Part shown: piece by piece, positions 1-8,840 of the stretch
Layout: each line of letters starts with the position of its first letter
Numbering within the stretch: position 1 is the stretch's first letter
Source: UBA1858 sp964636225
Lineage (GTDB): Bacteria > Pseudomonadota > Gammaproteobacteria > UBA4575
Direction: 5' to 3'
Assembly (NCBI GenBank): GCA_964636225.1
Contig: CAZWQM010000003.1
Coordinates: 79,810-143,809, forward strand
Length of the DNA: 64,000 nucleotides
Made by a program: the position numbers and the translations under genes
The notes under the pieces: generated by a model
The model's database searches: none
Told to the model about the DNA's origin: nothing
What the model saw: only the letters and a program-made list of their open reading frames with translations

Positions 1-623
1 GCAATATGTACAGTTTGTTCGGAAATTTCGCCAGTCAAATAGACATCTGCATCACTTTCTACGGCATCACTAATCATGTGTTGCGCGCCGCCCGTACACC
101 AGGCAATTCGCTGCACTTTTTCCGGACCTGTATTGATATGTATCACTTCGCGCTTCAGAAGCTGTGAGCACTGAGCGACGAATTGGTTTATCTCCATCCT
201 TGTATCCAGTAAACCCACATTGCCCACTGAGTTCTTGCTGAATTTCTGAAGTGGCTCAACATTCAAAATGTTTAGTTTTTGAGCAATTTGGGCATTATTG
301 CCGACTTCGGGATGCGCATCCAAAGGCAAATGGTAGGCTAACAGACTCATATCGCTTGCCAACAAGGCTTTCAGGCGCTGCTGCTTCATTCCTACTATGG
401 CCGCCGGCTCATTCTTCCAGAAGTACCCGTGATGTACGAGAAGACAGTCTGCACCCCACTGCGCAGCCTGCTGGATGACTGCCAGACTGGCGGTGACGGC
501 ACTGGCAATTTTACTTATTTGCATTTTACCTTGAACCTGAAGGCCGTTCGGACAGTAATCGTTAAAATTACTGACGTGTAGATAGTCATTCGTGTAATCC
601 GTTATTTCAGTTAAAGTTAGCAT
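1..623 (-). CDS. Nif3-like dinuclear metal centre protein (YbgI family), 3' end cut by window edge
   Basis: Reading leftwards from an ATG at 621-623, the frame stays open to the window edge, giving about 207 residues. The N-terminus contains the family hallmark CPNGLQVQG (about residues 24-32) and the metal-binding LVHHGYFWK segment (about residues 62-70); the His pair and later DAHPEVGNN segment are typical of Nif3/YbgI proteins, which bind two metal ions and form hexamers. The family normally has about 250 residues, so roughly 40 C-terminal residues are missing. The cellular role is unsettled in the literature; a hydrolase role on folate- or nucleotide-related substrates has been suggested. 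It is divergent from the DegS-type protease gene, an arrangement shared with other gammaproteobacteria. Confidence 0.85.
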   Translation of the reverse strand, partial: MLTLTEITDYTNDYLHVSNFNDYCPNGLQVQGKMQISKIASAVTASLAVIQQAAQWGADCLLVHHGYFWKNEPAAIVGMKQQRLKALLASDMSLLAYHLPLDAHPEVGNNAQIAQKLNILNVEPLQKFSKNSVGNVGLLDTRMEINQFVAQCSQLLKREVIHINTGPEKVQRIAWCTGGAQHMISDAVESDADVYLTGEISEQTVHI

Positions 624-708
624 AGGTTTTTATGGCACAAATTTCTGTCAACATAATAGCAAGAGTGTCTACTGACGTCAGGCACAACGCATGGTAGTGT
701 AGCGCTTA

Positions 709-1860
709 ATGATACCCCGCAGATTTTTGTTTTTTTTAGTTCAATCGGTTGCCATAGGAATAATCGCGGCAGCCATATTGATATTCCTGCTACCAAATAA
801 CTGGCTTAAATCAGCTTCGTCTGATGCCAACTCGCCGACCACTGCAGGGACCACATCAGGTCCCTTCTCATATGCAGATGCTGTTGCCAAAGCCGCCCCT
901 GCAGTCGTCAATATCTACACCAAAAAACTGGTACTAGGGACACGTCAATTTTCCTCCACCAACCCTCAGCTGGAACGCATGCTGAGAAATATGTATGGCA
1001 GAAAGCTGGATCGTACAGTCACCAGTTTGGGTTCCGGAGTTATAGTCACCGCTGAAGGCCACATACTGACAAATAATCATGTCATCGAAAATGCGGAAGA
1101 AATTGAAGTTTTTCTACGCGATGGCCGGCAATTGAATGCAACCGTAGTGGGCGCGGATCCTGAAACCGATCTGGCCGTACTGCAAATTCCCTCTACAGAC
1201 GTTCCGCTGATTGAATTTGGTACCTCTCGACCTCTCGCTGTGGGAGATGTGGTGCTTGCCATAGGCAACCCTTTTGGCTTGGGACAAACCGTCTCACAAG
1301 GAATTATCAGTGCAACAGGAAGAAACCAGTTGGGAGTCAACGTGTTTGAAAATTATATTCAAACAGATGCTGCCATTAATCCTGGCAATTCAGGTGGCGC
1401 TCTGGTGAATGCCAAGGGTGAACTAATCGGTGTTAACACTATCACTTCGTCAAAAAATGGCTCATCAGTAGGCATTGGTTTTGCCATTCCGATTGTGTTG
1501 GCCAAAGAAGTGATGACCCATATGATTAAGTATGGCCGCGTCCTGCGGGGATGGATTGGCGTGCGTATACAGAACATATCCCCTCAATTATCAGAATCTT
1601 TTGGTTTGACTGACAGTGAAGGCGTCCTGGTTTCAGGTATTGTACGTGGAAGTCCAGCTCATACTGCGGGCCTGTACCCGGGTGATATTATTATCTCCAT
1701 GAATGACCAAATCATCACGGATGAACGCCAAGTCTTGAATGAAGTGATTCGCTACAGTCTGCAGCAAAAAATTAATGTCACAGGTATACGCAATGGAGAA
1801 TTGATGAAATGGGTCGTCGAGGTAGGACAACGTCCTATTTATGGGGCGCAGACTTATTAA
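709..1860 (+). CDS. degS: DegS/AlgW-type membrane-anchored periplasmic serine protease
   Basis: A 383-residue HtrA-family protease with an N-terminal signal-anchor (about residues 5-28), a trypsin-like domain (about 50-260) and a single PDZ domain (about 280-370). The catalytic triad is visible: His124 in TNNHVI, Asp154 in ETDLAVLQ and Ser228 in GNSGG. One PDZ domain plus an uncleaved anchor points to the DegS/AlgW branch, which in relatives senses unfolded outer-membrane proteins and starts cleavage of the anti-sigma factor RseA/MucA, releasing sigma-E. No anti-sigma gene is nearby. The ATG at 709 lies directly after a stop codon at 700-702. A DegQ-like housekeeping role is the alternative. 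Confidence 0.85.
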   Translation: MIPRRFLFFLVQSVAIGIIAAAILIFLLPNNWLKSASSDANSPTTAGTTSGPFSYADAVAKAAPAVVNIYTKKLVLGTRQFSSTNPQLERMLRNMYGRKLDRTVTSLGSGVIVTAEGHILTNNHVIENAEEIEVFLRDGRQLNATVVGADPETDLAVLQIPSTDVPLIEFGTSRPLAVGDVVLAIGNPFGLGQTVSQGIISATGRNQLGVNVFENYIQTDAAINPGNSGGALVNAKGELIGVNTITSSKNGSSVGIGFAIPIVLAKEVMTHMIKYGRVLRGWIGVRIQNISPQLSESFGLTDSEGVLVSGIVRGSPAHTAGLYPGDIIISMNDQIITDERQVLNEVIRYSLQQKINVTGIRNGELMKWVVEVGQRPIYGAQTY

Positions 1861-1960
1861 ATATCCCAATACATTTCATATAATATATCAACCCGTATGT
1901 CGCAAGAGTAGACTTGAATGAAAACTTATCGCCTGCGTTGCAGTCATACTCATCACCCAA

Positions 1961-2509
1961 ATGAATACATTACATAATATAAACCTTGCCATGACCGCCA
2001 GATTATTCAATTCCGCACTCGCTGTGCTCATTTTATTAAGTTGTTATGCCACTGTAAGCTTTGCAAAATCCCCCGCCCGGGTTATTGCCGGCTGGGCGGA
2101 AAAAGTACGAGTTGAAAACCATCCTTATGACATCAAGGCAAAATTGGATACGGGAGCCAAAACCTCGTCCATTCATGCGATTGATATCCAGCCATTCAAG
2201 CGAGATGGTGAACGCTGGGCTAAATTCACACTGATACTTAATGATAGTCAAGGCGAGCAACACAAAATTACTTTGGAAAAACCACGCTCACGTAAAGCCA
2301 GCATAAAAAACCACGATGGTAATAATGATACGCGATATGTTATTGACCTTGAAGTATGCTTTAACGGTCGCAGGTTTACTACGGAATTCACATTGGCAGA
2401 TCGCAGCGAATACATATACGATATTTTGCTGGGTCGGCAATTCCTTAAAGAGGCTGCGATTATTGATCCTGATAAAACATTTTTAACCCTCGCCTCGTGC
2501 GAGGCATAA
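1961..2509 (+). CDS. Retropepsin-like 'ATP-dependent zinc protease' domain protein (RimK-associated), secreted
   Basis: A 182-residue protein with a hydrophobic leader followed by FAKSP, consistent with export, and a domain of the Pfam Zn_protease type. The segment KLDTGAKTSSIHA (about residues 61-73) carries the Asp-Thr-Gly triplet of pepsin/retropepsin aspartic proteases, so despite the database name it is probably an aspartic peptidase fold. Proteins of this family recur beside RimK-like ligases and inactive transglutaminases, exactly as here. A second ATG at 1991 would give a more compact signal peptide (MTARLFNSALAVLILL...), so the start is uncertain. Its substrate is unknown; trimming a peptide or amino-acid tag is a guess from context. 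Confidence 0.75.
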   Translation: MNTLHNINLAMTARLFNSALAVLILLSCYATVSFAKSPARVIAGWAEKVRVENHPYDIKAKLDTGAKTSSIHAIDIQPFKRDGERWAKFTLILNDSQGEQHKITLEKPRSRKASIKNHDGNNDTRYVIDLEVCFNGRRFTTEFTLADRSEYIYDILLGRQFLKEAAIIDPDKTFLTLASCEA

Positions 2510-2556
2510 TAGGCATCTCTTTTTCGGCAGTGGTACAATTTTAATAAAATCATTCT

Positions 2557-4083
2557 ATGCACCGAACCCCTGTAATTTTCTGGTCCGCATTTTTTATCTT
2601 TGTCGGACTGGCTGTGTTTTTACACAAAACGATTCAGCTGGATTTTCCTTTGTCTGCCGATCAGAAAACTGAAGCATGGACGGTACAGGCTCGCCTTAGT
2701 TTTGAAGCCAACAAGCGCAATGTAAAAGCCATGCTTTATATTCCAGACCACACCCCTGGCTTATCAAAACTGGAAGAATATTTTATCTCAGGGAAATTTG
2801 GTTTAAACACAAGTGAGAGCGGTGACAACAAAACCGCAAACTGGGCAATTAGAAAAGCCCAAGGCACCCAAACCCTCTACTACCGTACGACAGTTTCCAA
2901 ATCGGCTAATACTGCTAAATGGAACGCTGTACCCGACTATCCGGCCGCACCACACTTTGCAGAACCCTATGCGACTGCCATCGCTAAAGTCATTGAGGAT
3001 GTTCGTAGCCAGTCTGCGGATACATATACGTTCACCTACGAACTTATCTCCCAACTCAAGTCTTCTGATGCCAATGAAAATATTTCATTGATCCGCGGCC
3101 TGGCTGACTCGGATCAGGAAATTGCAGATCTGCTGATTGAGCTTCTATCCATTGCCCACATTCCTACTCGTAAACTTTGGGTGATCGCTCTGGCAGATGC
3201 CGTGACTAATGCACATCCGAAAGTACTGATACAGGCTTACAATGGAGACGAATGGATAACCTTTGACCCTAAAGATGGCAGCTCAGGTATACCTGCAAAT
3301 CATTTGGTTTGGAAAGTCGGTGATGACGATTTTTACAAAGTTGAGAATGGGAAAAATGTCAATCTTGAATTCTCGGTAACTAAAACCTACATCGAAGTAC
3401 TGAACGTAGCCAAGCAAAATACGAAACGCTCAAATTCAATGCTTGGCCACTTAACTTTGTTCGCGTTACCGGTACAAAGCCAAAACACCTACAGTCTTTT
3501 GCTAATGGTTCCACTGGGAGCCATGCTGGTGGTATTCATGCGCGCATTTGTTGGTGTACAAACATTTGGCACGTTCATGCCTATCTTAATCGCTGTCGCA
3601 TTCCGTGAAACTCAATTACTCTGGGGCATTATACTTTTCACTGGAATTGTCTTTGTAGGGTTGCTAATCCGCTTCTACCTGGAGCATCTGCGCTTGCTAC
3701 TGATTCCCAGACTGGCGGTTATTTTAGTCGTTGTTGTTACACTAATGTTAATCATCAGTTTTATAACCAGACAACTGGGCGTGGAGAGACTGCTTTCTGT
3801 TTCTTTATTCCCAATGGTTATTATGGCCATGACTATTGAACGCATGTCTATATCCTGGGAAGAAAATGGAGCACAGGCCGCGCTTTTTCAGGGCCTGGGC
3901 AGTTTGATTGTCGCCTGCTTTGGTTATCTATTAATGACCAACGAGCATCTTTCTTACCTGATGTTTGTATTCCCTGAATTGTTATTCGTGATATTGGGTA
4001 TTTGTCTAATGATGGGACGTTATACAGGTTATCGACTCAACGAGCTGTACCGTTTCCGTGAAATGAAATCGCCGCTTAAGTAG
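2557..4083 (+). CDS. Inactive transglutaminase fused to 7-TM domain (UUP1 family)
   Basis: A 508-residue membrane protein. One membrane segment lies at residues about 5-24, followed by a large extracytoplasmic domain (about 30-300) resembling a transglutaminase-like fold, then a block of closely spaced hydrophobic helices (about 310-495) typical of the 7TM_transglut module. In this family the transglutaminase domain lacks its catalytic cysteine and is thought to bind rather than process substrates. It starts 47 bases after the retropepsin gene and ends 6 bases before the ATP-grasp gene, so the three are likely one transcript. The name follows family resemblance; function is not established. 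Confidence 0.8.
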   Translation: MHRTPVIFWSAFFIFVGLAVFLHKTIQLDFPLSADQKTEAWTVQARLSFEANKRNVKAMLYIPDHTPGLSKLEEYFISGKFGLNTSESGDNKTANWAIRKAQGTQTLYYRTTVSKSANTAKWNAVPDYPAAPHFAEPYATAIAKVIEDVRSQSADTYTFTYELISQLKSSDANENISLIRGLADSDQEIADLLIELLSIAHIPTRKLWVIALADAVTNAHPKVLIQAYNGDEWITFDPKDGSSGIPANHLVWKVGDDDFYKVENGKNVNLEFSVTKTYIEVLNVAKQNTKRSNSMLGHLTLFALPVQSQNTYSLLLMVPLGAMLVVFMRAFVGVQTFGTFMPILIAVAFRETQLLWGIILFTGIVFVGLLIRFYLEHLRLLLIPRLAVILVVVVTLMLIISFITRQLGVERLLSVSLFPMVIMAMTIERMSISWEENGAQAALFQGLGSLIVACFGYLLMTNEHLSYLMFVFPELLFVILGICLMMGRYTGYRLNELYRFREMKSPLK

Positions 4084-4089
4084 TTATAC

Positions 4090-5031
4090 ATGTTAGCTTT
4101 CATCAGCCCCAAGCAACTTCGCAGACAAGGTGTACTTGGCATTAACCAACGCAATACTGATTACATAATGCGTTATAATCCACGTCATTTATATCCTCTG
4201 GTTGATGACAAACTCACAACTAAAAGTCTGGCTATCAAAGCAGGCATAGAAGTGCCCAGGCTTTACGCCACGATAGAAATCAACCATGAAATAAACACGC
4301 TGAATTCATTACTGGAACAGCACACTGAGTTTGTTATCAAACCAGCACATGGCAGTGGGGGTAATGGAATCTTAGTGCTAGGCGGAAGAACAGGTAAATT
4401 TTATAAAACCGCGAGCGGCAATTTAATTACTCTGGATTACATCAAACACTATGTCTCCAATATTTTATCCGGCATGTACAGCCTTGGTGGGCTTCCGGAT
4501 AAAGCCTTTTTGGAATATCGCGTTCAATTTGACCCAATATTTAAAAAAGTCAGCTTTAAGGGTGTACCCGATATTCGCATAATTGTTTTTCAGGGGGTCC
4601 CTGTATGCGCCATGATTCGTTTACCCACCAGCAAGTCGGGTGGCAAGGCAAATTTACATCAGGGCGCGATTGGCGTCGGGATTAATCTGTCCACTGGCCA
4701 TACCACACATGCCGTAGTGTCTAATAACTCAATCGGTACACATCCTGATACTGGACATACGATTACCGATCTTCAAATCCCTAAATGGGAAAAAATTCTG
4801 GAAATCGCAATAAAATGTGCGGATACAGTCGGGCTGGGTTATCTTGGCGTAGATCTAGTTCTGGATAAAACACTCGGCCCGTTAATGCTGGAGCTGAATG
4901 CCAGACCCGGATTAAACATTCAACTGGCGAATCAGCAGGGCTTACTTGGAAAACTAAGACAAATTGAACAACTAAATCGAATACCACGCGATCCAAGTGA
5001 AAGAATTGCCTTGTCCAAATCGTTAACTTAA
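4090..5031 (+). CDS. Alpha-L-glutamate ligase-like ATP-grasp protein (RimK-related)
   Basis: A 313-residue ATP-grasp enzyme. The ATP-binding lysine region VIKPAHGSGGNGILV lies at about residues 90-104, and metal-binding residues are in the C-terminal LGVDLVLDKTLGPLMLELNARPGLNIQLAN segment (about residues 255-284, with the Glu and Asn of LELNAR). These are diagnostic for RimK-type amino-acid ligases that attach an amino acid, often glutamate, to a carboxylate. It follows the membrane transglutaminase-like gene by 6 bases and precedes the broken AstE-like gene by 9. Its substrate is unknown, and nothing in the sequence identifies a partner peptide. Confidence 0.82.
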   Translation: MLAFISPKQLRRQGVLGINQRNTDYIMRYNPRHLYPLVDDKLTTKSLAIKAGIEVPRLYATIEINHEINTLNSLLEQHTEFVIKPAHGSGGNGILVLGGRTGKFYKTASGNLITLDYIKHYVSNILSGMYSLGGLPDKAFLEYRVQFDPIFKKVSFKGVPDIRIIVFQGVPVCAMIRLPTSKSGGKANLHQGAIGVGINLSTGHTTHAVVSNNSIGTHPDTGHTITDLQIPKWEKILEIAIKCADTVGLGYLGVDLVLDKTLGPLMLELNARPGLNIQLANQQGLLGKLRQIEQLNRIPRDPSERIALSKSLT

Positions 5032-5040
5032 CTCAAAAGT

Positions 5041-6417
5041 ATGCGGGACAGATTACTACATAAAACACTTGTCACTATACTCGTCAGTATTGTGAGCTTG
5101 TCAGCATATTCGTTAAGCCATGCTGATGAAGCATCCGATAGCACAACAGTTGAAAGCACACCTTCATCTAAAGTCGATCAGCCCGTTATTGCACCCAATA
5201 TAGATCTGCATGAAGTCGCCCCTCTTCCTGCACCAGTTCCAGAATTAATACCGGACCCCAATACTGACATTGAAATACCTGCTTCCACGCAAGATCATTT
5301 AGATAGCGACGAAGCCACTTCGCCTTCACAGGCTGCCAATTTGAATACAGAAGATAATCCCAAGCAGCCAGCCACGCCTAAAACCAAAACGCCCAAGAAG
5401 CTTGTTATTCTGGGTTCAGAAGTTCCGGTGAATTCATCCGCACGCCTGGTCTAGTCGCCACAAATCACTATTTCTGGCTTGGCCTAACCTACTCCTATTC
5501 TGGTCATTCATGGCGCAGAGCCAGGCCCGACTGTTTGCCTGACCAGCGCAATACATGGTGATGAACTAAATGGTATAGAAGTTGTTCGACGTGTCATGTA
5601 CGATATTAACCCGAGCAAGCTTTCTGGCACGCTGATTGGTGTTCCGATTGTCAATCTTCAGGGCTTTCAGCGCTCTTCCCGCTATTTATTTGATCGCCGT
5701 GATTTAAATCGCTTTTTCCCGGGAGATCCAAACGGCAGTCTGGCTTCCAGAATCGCTTATTCATTTTTTCACAAAGTCATCGCTCACTGTGATTATCTTA
5801 TTGATATTCATGCCGGTTCTTTTCGAAGAAATAATCTTCCACAAATTCGCGCTAATATGAGTGACCCTGAAGTTGCAAAATTTGTCGGCTCCTTTGACAA
5901 AATTGCTGTTGTTCATCATCCGGGAAATTCAGGCATGCTGCGTACCGAAGCGAACAATGCAAATATTGTTGCCATCACCATGGAGCTGGGCGAGTCTTTA
6001 CGCATACAGAAGAAGCAGATTGAGGCTGGTACTCACAGTATTAACAGCCTGCTGGATAAACCGGAGATGTATCCACGCAGTTTTATTTGGGGAGAACCCA
6101 AACCGGCCTACTATGAATCGCTTTGGTTACGCGCGGAAAGTGGCGGCATTCTATTTAGCGAAATAAGTCTGGGTGACCGTGTTTCAAAAGGAGATATTAT
6201 CGGGATGGTGACCGACCCGATTACCAATCAAAGCACCAATCTGATATCACCGGTTAATGGAAACATCATCGGCATGGCAGTGAACCAAGTGGTGATTCCC
6301 GGTTTTGCTGCTTACCATATTGGCATTGCCTCGACACAGGAAGCTATGACTAAAGTTGAGACAGATCAGATTCCTGTGGATATTGGTGATGACGGTGAAA
6401 TAATCGACCCGGAGTAA
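5041..6417 (+). pseudogene. AstE/AspA-family zinc deacylase with signal peptide, broken by two in-frame stops
   Basis: One frame from the ATG at 5041 to the stop at 6415-6417 reads as a complete exported succinylglutamate desuccinylase/aspartoacylase-like protein of about 458 codons, but carries TAG at 5452-5454 and TAA at 5485-5487. Between the stops and the next ATG (5596) the frame still encodes family sequence, including VIHGAEPGPTVCL and the zinc-ligand motif HGDELNG (5554-5574). The third zinc ligand lies in DIHAGSF. The first part encodes a signal peptide plus a Pro/Thr-rich linker. The TAG sits where the family commonly has Trp, a one-base change. A downstream restart at 5596 would lack HxxE and should be inactive. 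Sequencing error remains possible. Confidence 0.8.
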
Positions 6418-6435
6418 ACCTGCTGTATTTAATAA

Positions 6436-7512
6436 TTATGCCTGAAGCGAATGAATCAGCGCATCACAAAATATTTTATTTTCACCTTTGGAACCCACAG
6501 TCACGCGCAAACACTGTTCTAGCCCCAGTTGTTTGCTGACATTCTTAATCAGAACTTTCTGTGCCATTAATTTATTAAATACTTCATCTGTATCCCTTTG
6601 CAGCACTTTGAATAAAATAAAATTAGCATCAGACACATAAGGTTTCACACCTTGAATAGCGGACAAATCTGCAAACAGCGAACCGCGTAATAATCGAATG
6701 CTTTCTGCTTGCTCAGCAAATAAAACGTAATTATCCAAAGCAAATTCTATGGTGAGCTGTGTAAGCTGGTTAATATTATATGGCAGGCGAATTTTATTCA
6801 GTTGCGAAATAATGTCAGCACTTCCAGTTAACCAGCCAAAACGAATAGCTGCCAAACCGATTTTAGAGGCAGTTCTGAGTAACAGCATATTACTGTGTTG
6901 TGGAAGATCTTCTACAAAACTGTCTTTGGCAAAAGGACCATAAGCTTCATCTATAACTACAAAACCCTGGCTTTTATCGAGCAGGATTTCTATATCGTTT
7001 CTGTTCCATAAATTACCGGTTGGGTTATTTGGATACGCGAGAAAAATCAAAGCTGGATCATATTGTTCGATCGCTGCCAACATCTTACTAAGATCCAGTT
7101 CGAAGTTTTCATCCAGTGGTACAACATGACAGTCAATACCAACCATGTCGGCAATCATTTGATACATCGAAAAGCTGGGAGAGACTGTTAATATACATGC
7201 CCCCGGTTTGGCAATCGCCATCACCATTAGCTGTATAAGCTCATCCGAACCATTACCCAACAGCAAATCGCTATTATCCTTTGGGCCAAATTGATTCTTG
7301 AGTTTTTGCTTGATCAGCTGCGGATTGGGTTCCGGATAGCGGTTAAGCTGAGCATGATTGATTTTATCCAACCATTTGGTTTGCATTTCAACCGGCCAGG
7401 TAAAAGGATTTTCCATGGCATCCAGTTTTACAAATCCGGTGGCATCCGGAACAGCATAGGCTTGTAGTTGTGTGACTTCCGGACGTATCCGGGAAAGGAC
7501 ATCACCTTTCAT
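6436..7512 (-). CDS. hisC: Histidinol-phosphate aminotransferase
   Basis: A 358-residue fold-type I PLP aminotransferase that converts imidazole-acetol phosphate and glutamate to histidinol phosphate. Visible family features are the N-terminal KLDAMENPF, the LLGNGSDELI phosphate-binding turn, FLAYPNNPTGN, VIDEAYGPF, and the PLP lysine region LLRTASKIGLAAIRFGW. It ends the minus-strand his-mur block and follows hisD by only 5 bases, so translation is probably coupled. The downstream broken AstE-like gene is convergent, with only 18 bases between the stop codons and no obvious terminator hairpin. Confidence 0.95.
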   Translation of the reverse strand: MKGDVLSRIRPEVTQLQAYAVPDATGFVKLDAMENPFTWPVEMQTKWLDKINHAQLNRYPEPNPQLIKQKLKNQFGPKDNSDLLLGNGSDELIQLMVMAIAKPGACILTVSPSFSMYQMIADMVGIDCHVVPLDENFELDLSKMLAAIEQYDPALIFLAYPNNPTGNLWNRNDIEILLDKSQGFVVIDEAYGPFAKDSFVEDLPQHSNMLLLRTASKIGLAAIRFGWLTGSADIISQLNKIRLPYNINQLTQLTIEFALDNYVLFAEQAESIRLLRGSLFADLSAIQGVKPYVSDANFILFKVLQRDTDEVFNKLMAQKVLIKNVSKQLGLEQCLRVTVGSKGENKIFCDALIHSLQA

Positions 7513-7517
7513 AGCGG

Positions 7518-8822
7518 CTATTTTCCCAGGCCTCTGTACTCAGCCGACCTTGCATGCGCAGTTAAACCTTCACTGTGCGCCAGAGTGCTGGCAACACCGC
7601 TGAGTTCAAATGCCCCTTTATCTGAGCAGTTGAGAACAGTCATGCGCTTTTGAAAATCATACACTCCCAATGGTGATGAGAATCTTGCGGTCCCGCTGGT
7701 GGGTAACACATGATTGGGTCCGGCACAGTAATCACCAAAGACTTCCGGAGTATGGTGCCCCATAAAGACGGCTCCTGCATGCTGAATACTTTCTAATAAT
7801 GCCTGTGGATCCGAAACTGAAAGTTCCAAATGCTCAGGAGCAACCAGATTGCTAATACGAGCTGCCTGTTCAAGATTATCTACTTTGACAAAACTGCCAA
7901 AAGTATTAACGGCCTGTTCGATTATTTCCGATCGTTCAAGTGTAGACACTAAAGTGTTCATGGCGGCTTCAACTTTGTTCAGCATGTCCTCTGAAGTAGA
8001 AATCAGAGTTATACGTGCCAGAACATCGTGTTCGGCTTGGGAAAAAAGATCCATCGCTATCCATTCGGGATTGGCGGAGTCATCACAGATCACCAACACT
8101 TCGGATGGACCGGCAATCATATCAATACCGACTTTGCCGAATACCATTCTTTTCGCGGTAGCAACATAGATGTTTCCGGGGCCGACAATTTTATCTACCG
8201 CCGGCACCGTTTCTGTACCATAAGCCAATGCCGCAACAGCTTGTGCACCGCCAATACGAAATACCCTGTCAACACCCGCCACAGCGGCAGCGGCCAGCAC
8301 GGTAGAATTTATTTTCCCATCTGGAGTCGGCGCTACCATAATTATCTCGGGCACTCCGGCCACTTTTGCCGGAACTGCATTCATTAACACCGAAGAAGGA
8401 TAAGCCGCGGTACCGCCTGGGACATAAATGCCGACCCGGTCTAAAGGTGTCACACGCTGACCCAATACCGAGCCATGTTCATCTTTATACTCCCATGACT
8501 GCAGCTTCTGATGTTGCGCGTAGTCGCTCACACGCGAGTGAGCACGTTGTAGGGCTTCACGTTGATCGGTATCAATAGTGGCTAACGCGGCATGCAGTTC
8601 GTCCTGTGAAATTTCCAGCTGACTGGCGCTCGTGATGTCCAGACGATCGTACTTATTCGTGTACTCTAATAACGCACTGTCACCATTTGCGCGAATCTGA
8701 GCAATGATATCCTGAACCAGATGGGTGACATCCGATTCATGCTGTGTGTTTGCTTCAAGAAACTCACTAAACTGTTTTTGAAATGATTCCTGCTGTGAGT
8801 TAAAACGTCGAATTGTAAGCAT
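7518..8822 (-). CDS. hisD: Histidinol dehydrogenase
   Basis: A 434-residue NAD-dependent zinc enzyme that oxidises histidinol to histidine in two steps. The sequence shows PGGTAAYPSSVLMNAVPAKVAG, GPGNIYVATAK, IDMIAGPSEVLV, and the zinc and catalytic region SQAEHDVLA with EHLEL further on, all typical of the family; length is standard. It lies between the DAHP synthase gene (18 bases) and hisC (5 bases), transcribed leftwards. The unusual point is the upstream neighbour: aroG separates hisD from hisG, which are adjacent in many gammaproteobacteria. Confidence 0.96.
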   Translation of the reverse strand: MLTIRRFNSQQESFQKQFSEFLEANTQHESDVTHLVQDIIAQIRANGDSALLEYTNKYDRLDITSASQLEISQDELHAALATIDTDQREALQRAHSRVSDYAQHQKLQSWEYKDEHGSVLGQRVTPLDRVGIYVPGGTAAYPSSVLMNAVPAKVAGVPEIIMVAPTPDGKINSTVLAAAAVAGVDRVFRIGGAQAVAALAYGTETVPAVDKIVGPGNIYVATAKRMVFGKVGIDMIAGPSEVLVICDDSANPEWIAMDLFSQAEHDVLARITLISTSEDMLNKVEAAMNTLVSTLERSEIIEQAVNTFGSFVKVDNLEQAARISNLVAPEHLELSVSDPQALLESIQHAGAVFMGHHTPEVFGDYCAGPNHVLPTSGTARFSSPLGVYDFQKRMTVLNCSDKGAFELSGVASTLAHSEGLTAHARSAEYRGLGK

Positions 8823-8840
8823 ATAAAACCAATGACTGAC

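Noticed and set aside
5452..5487. Programmed stop-codon readthrough or selenocysteine/pyrrolysine decoding in the AstE-like gene
   Set aside because: The two stops are TAG and TAA, only 30 bases apart, with no recoding element evident; loss of function or error is simpler.
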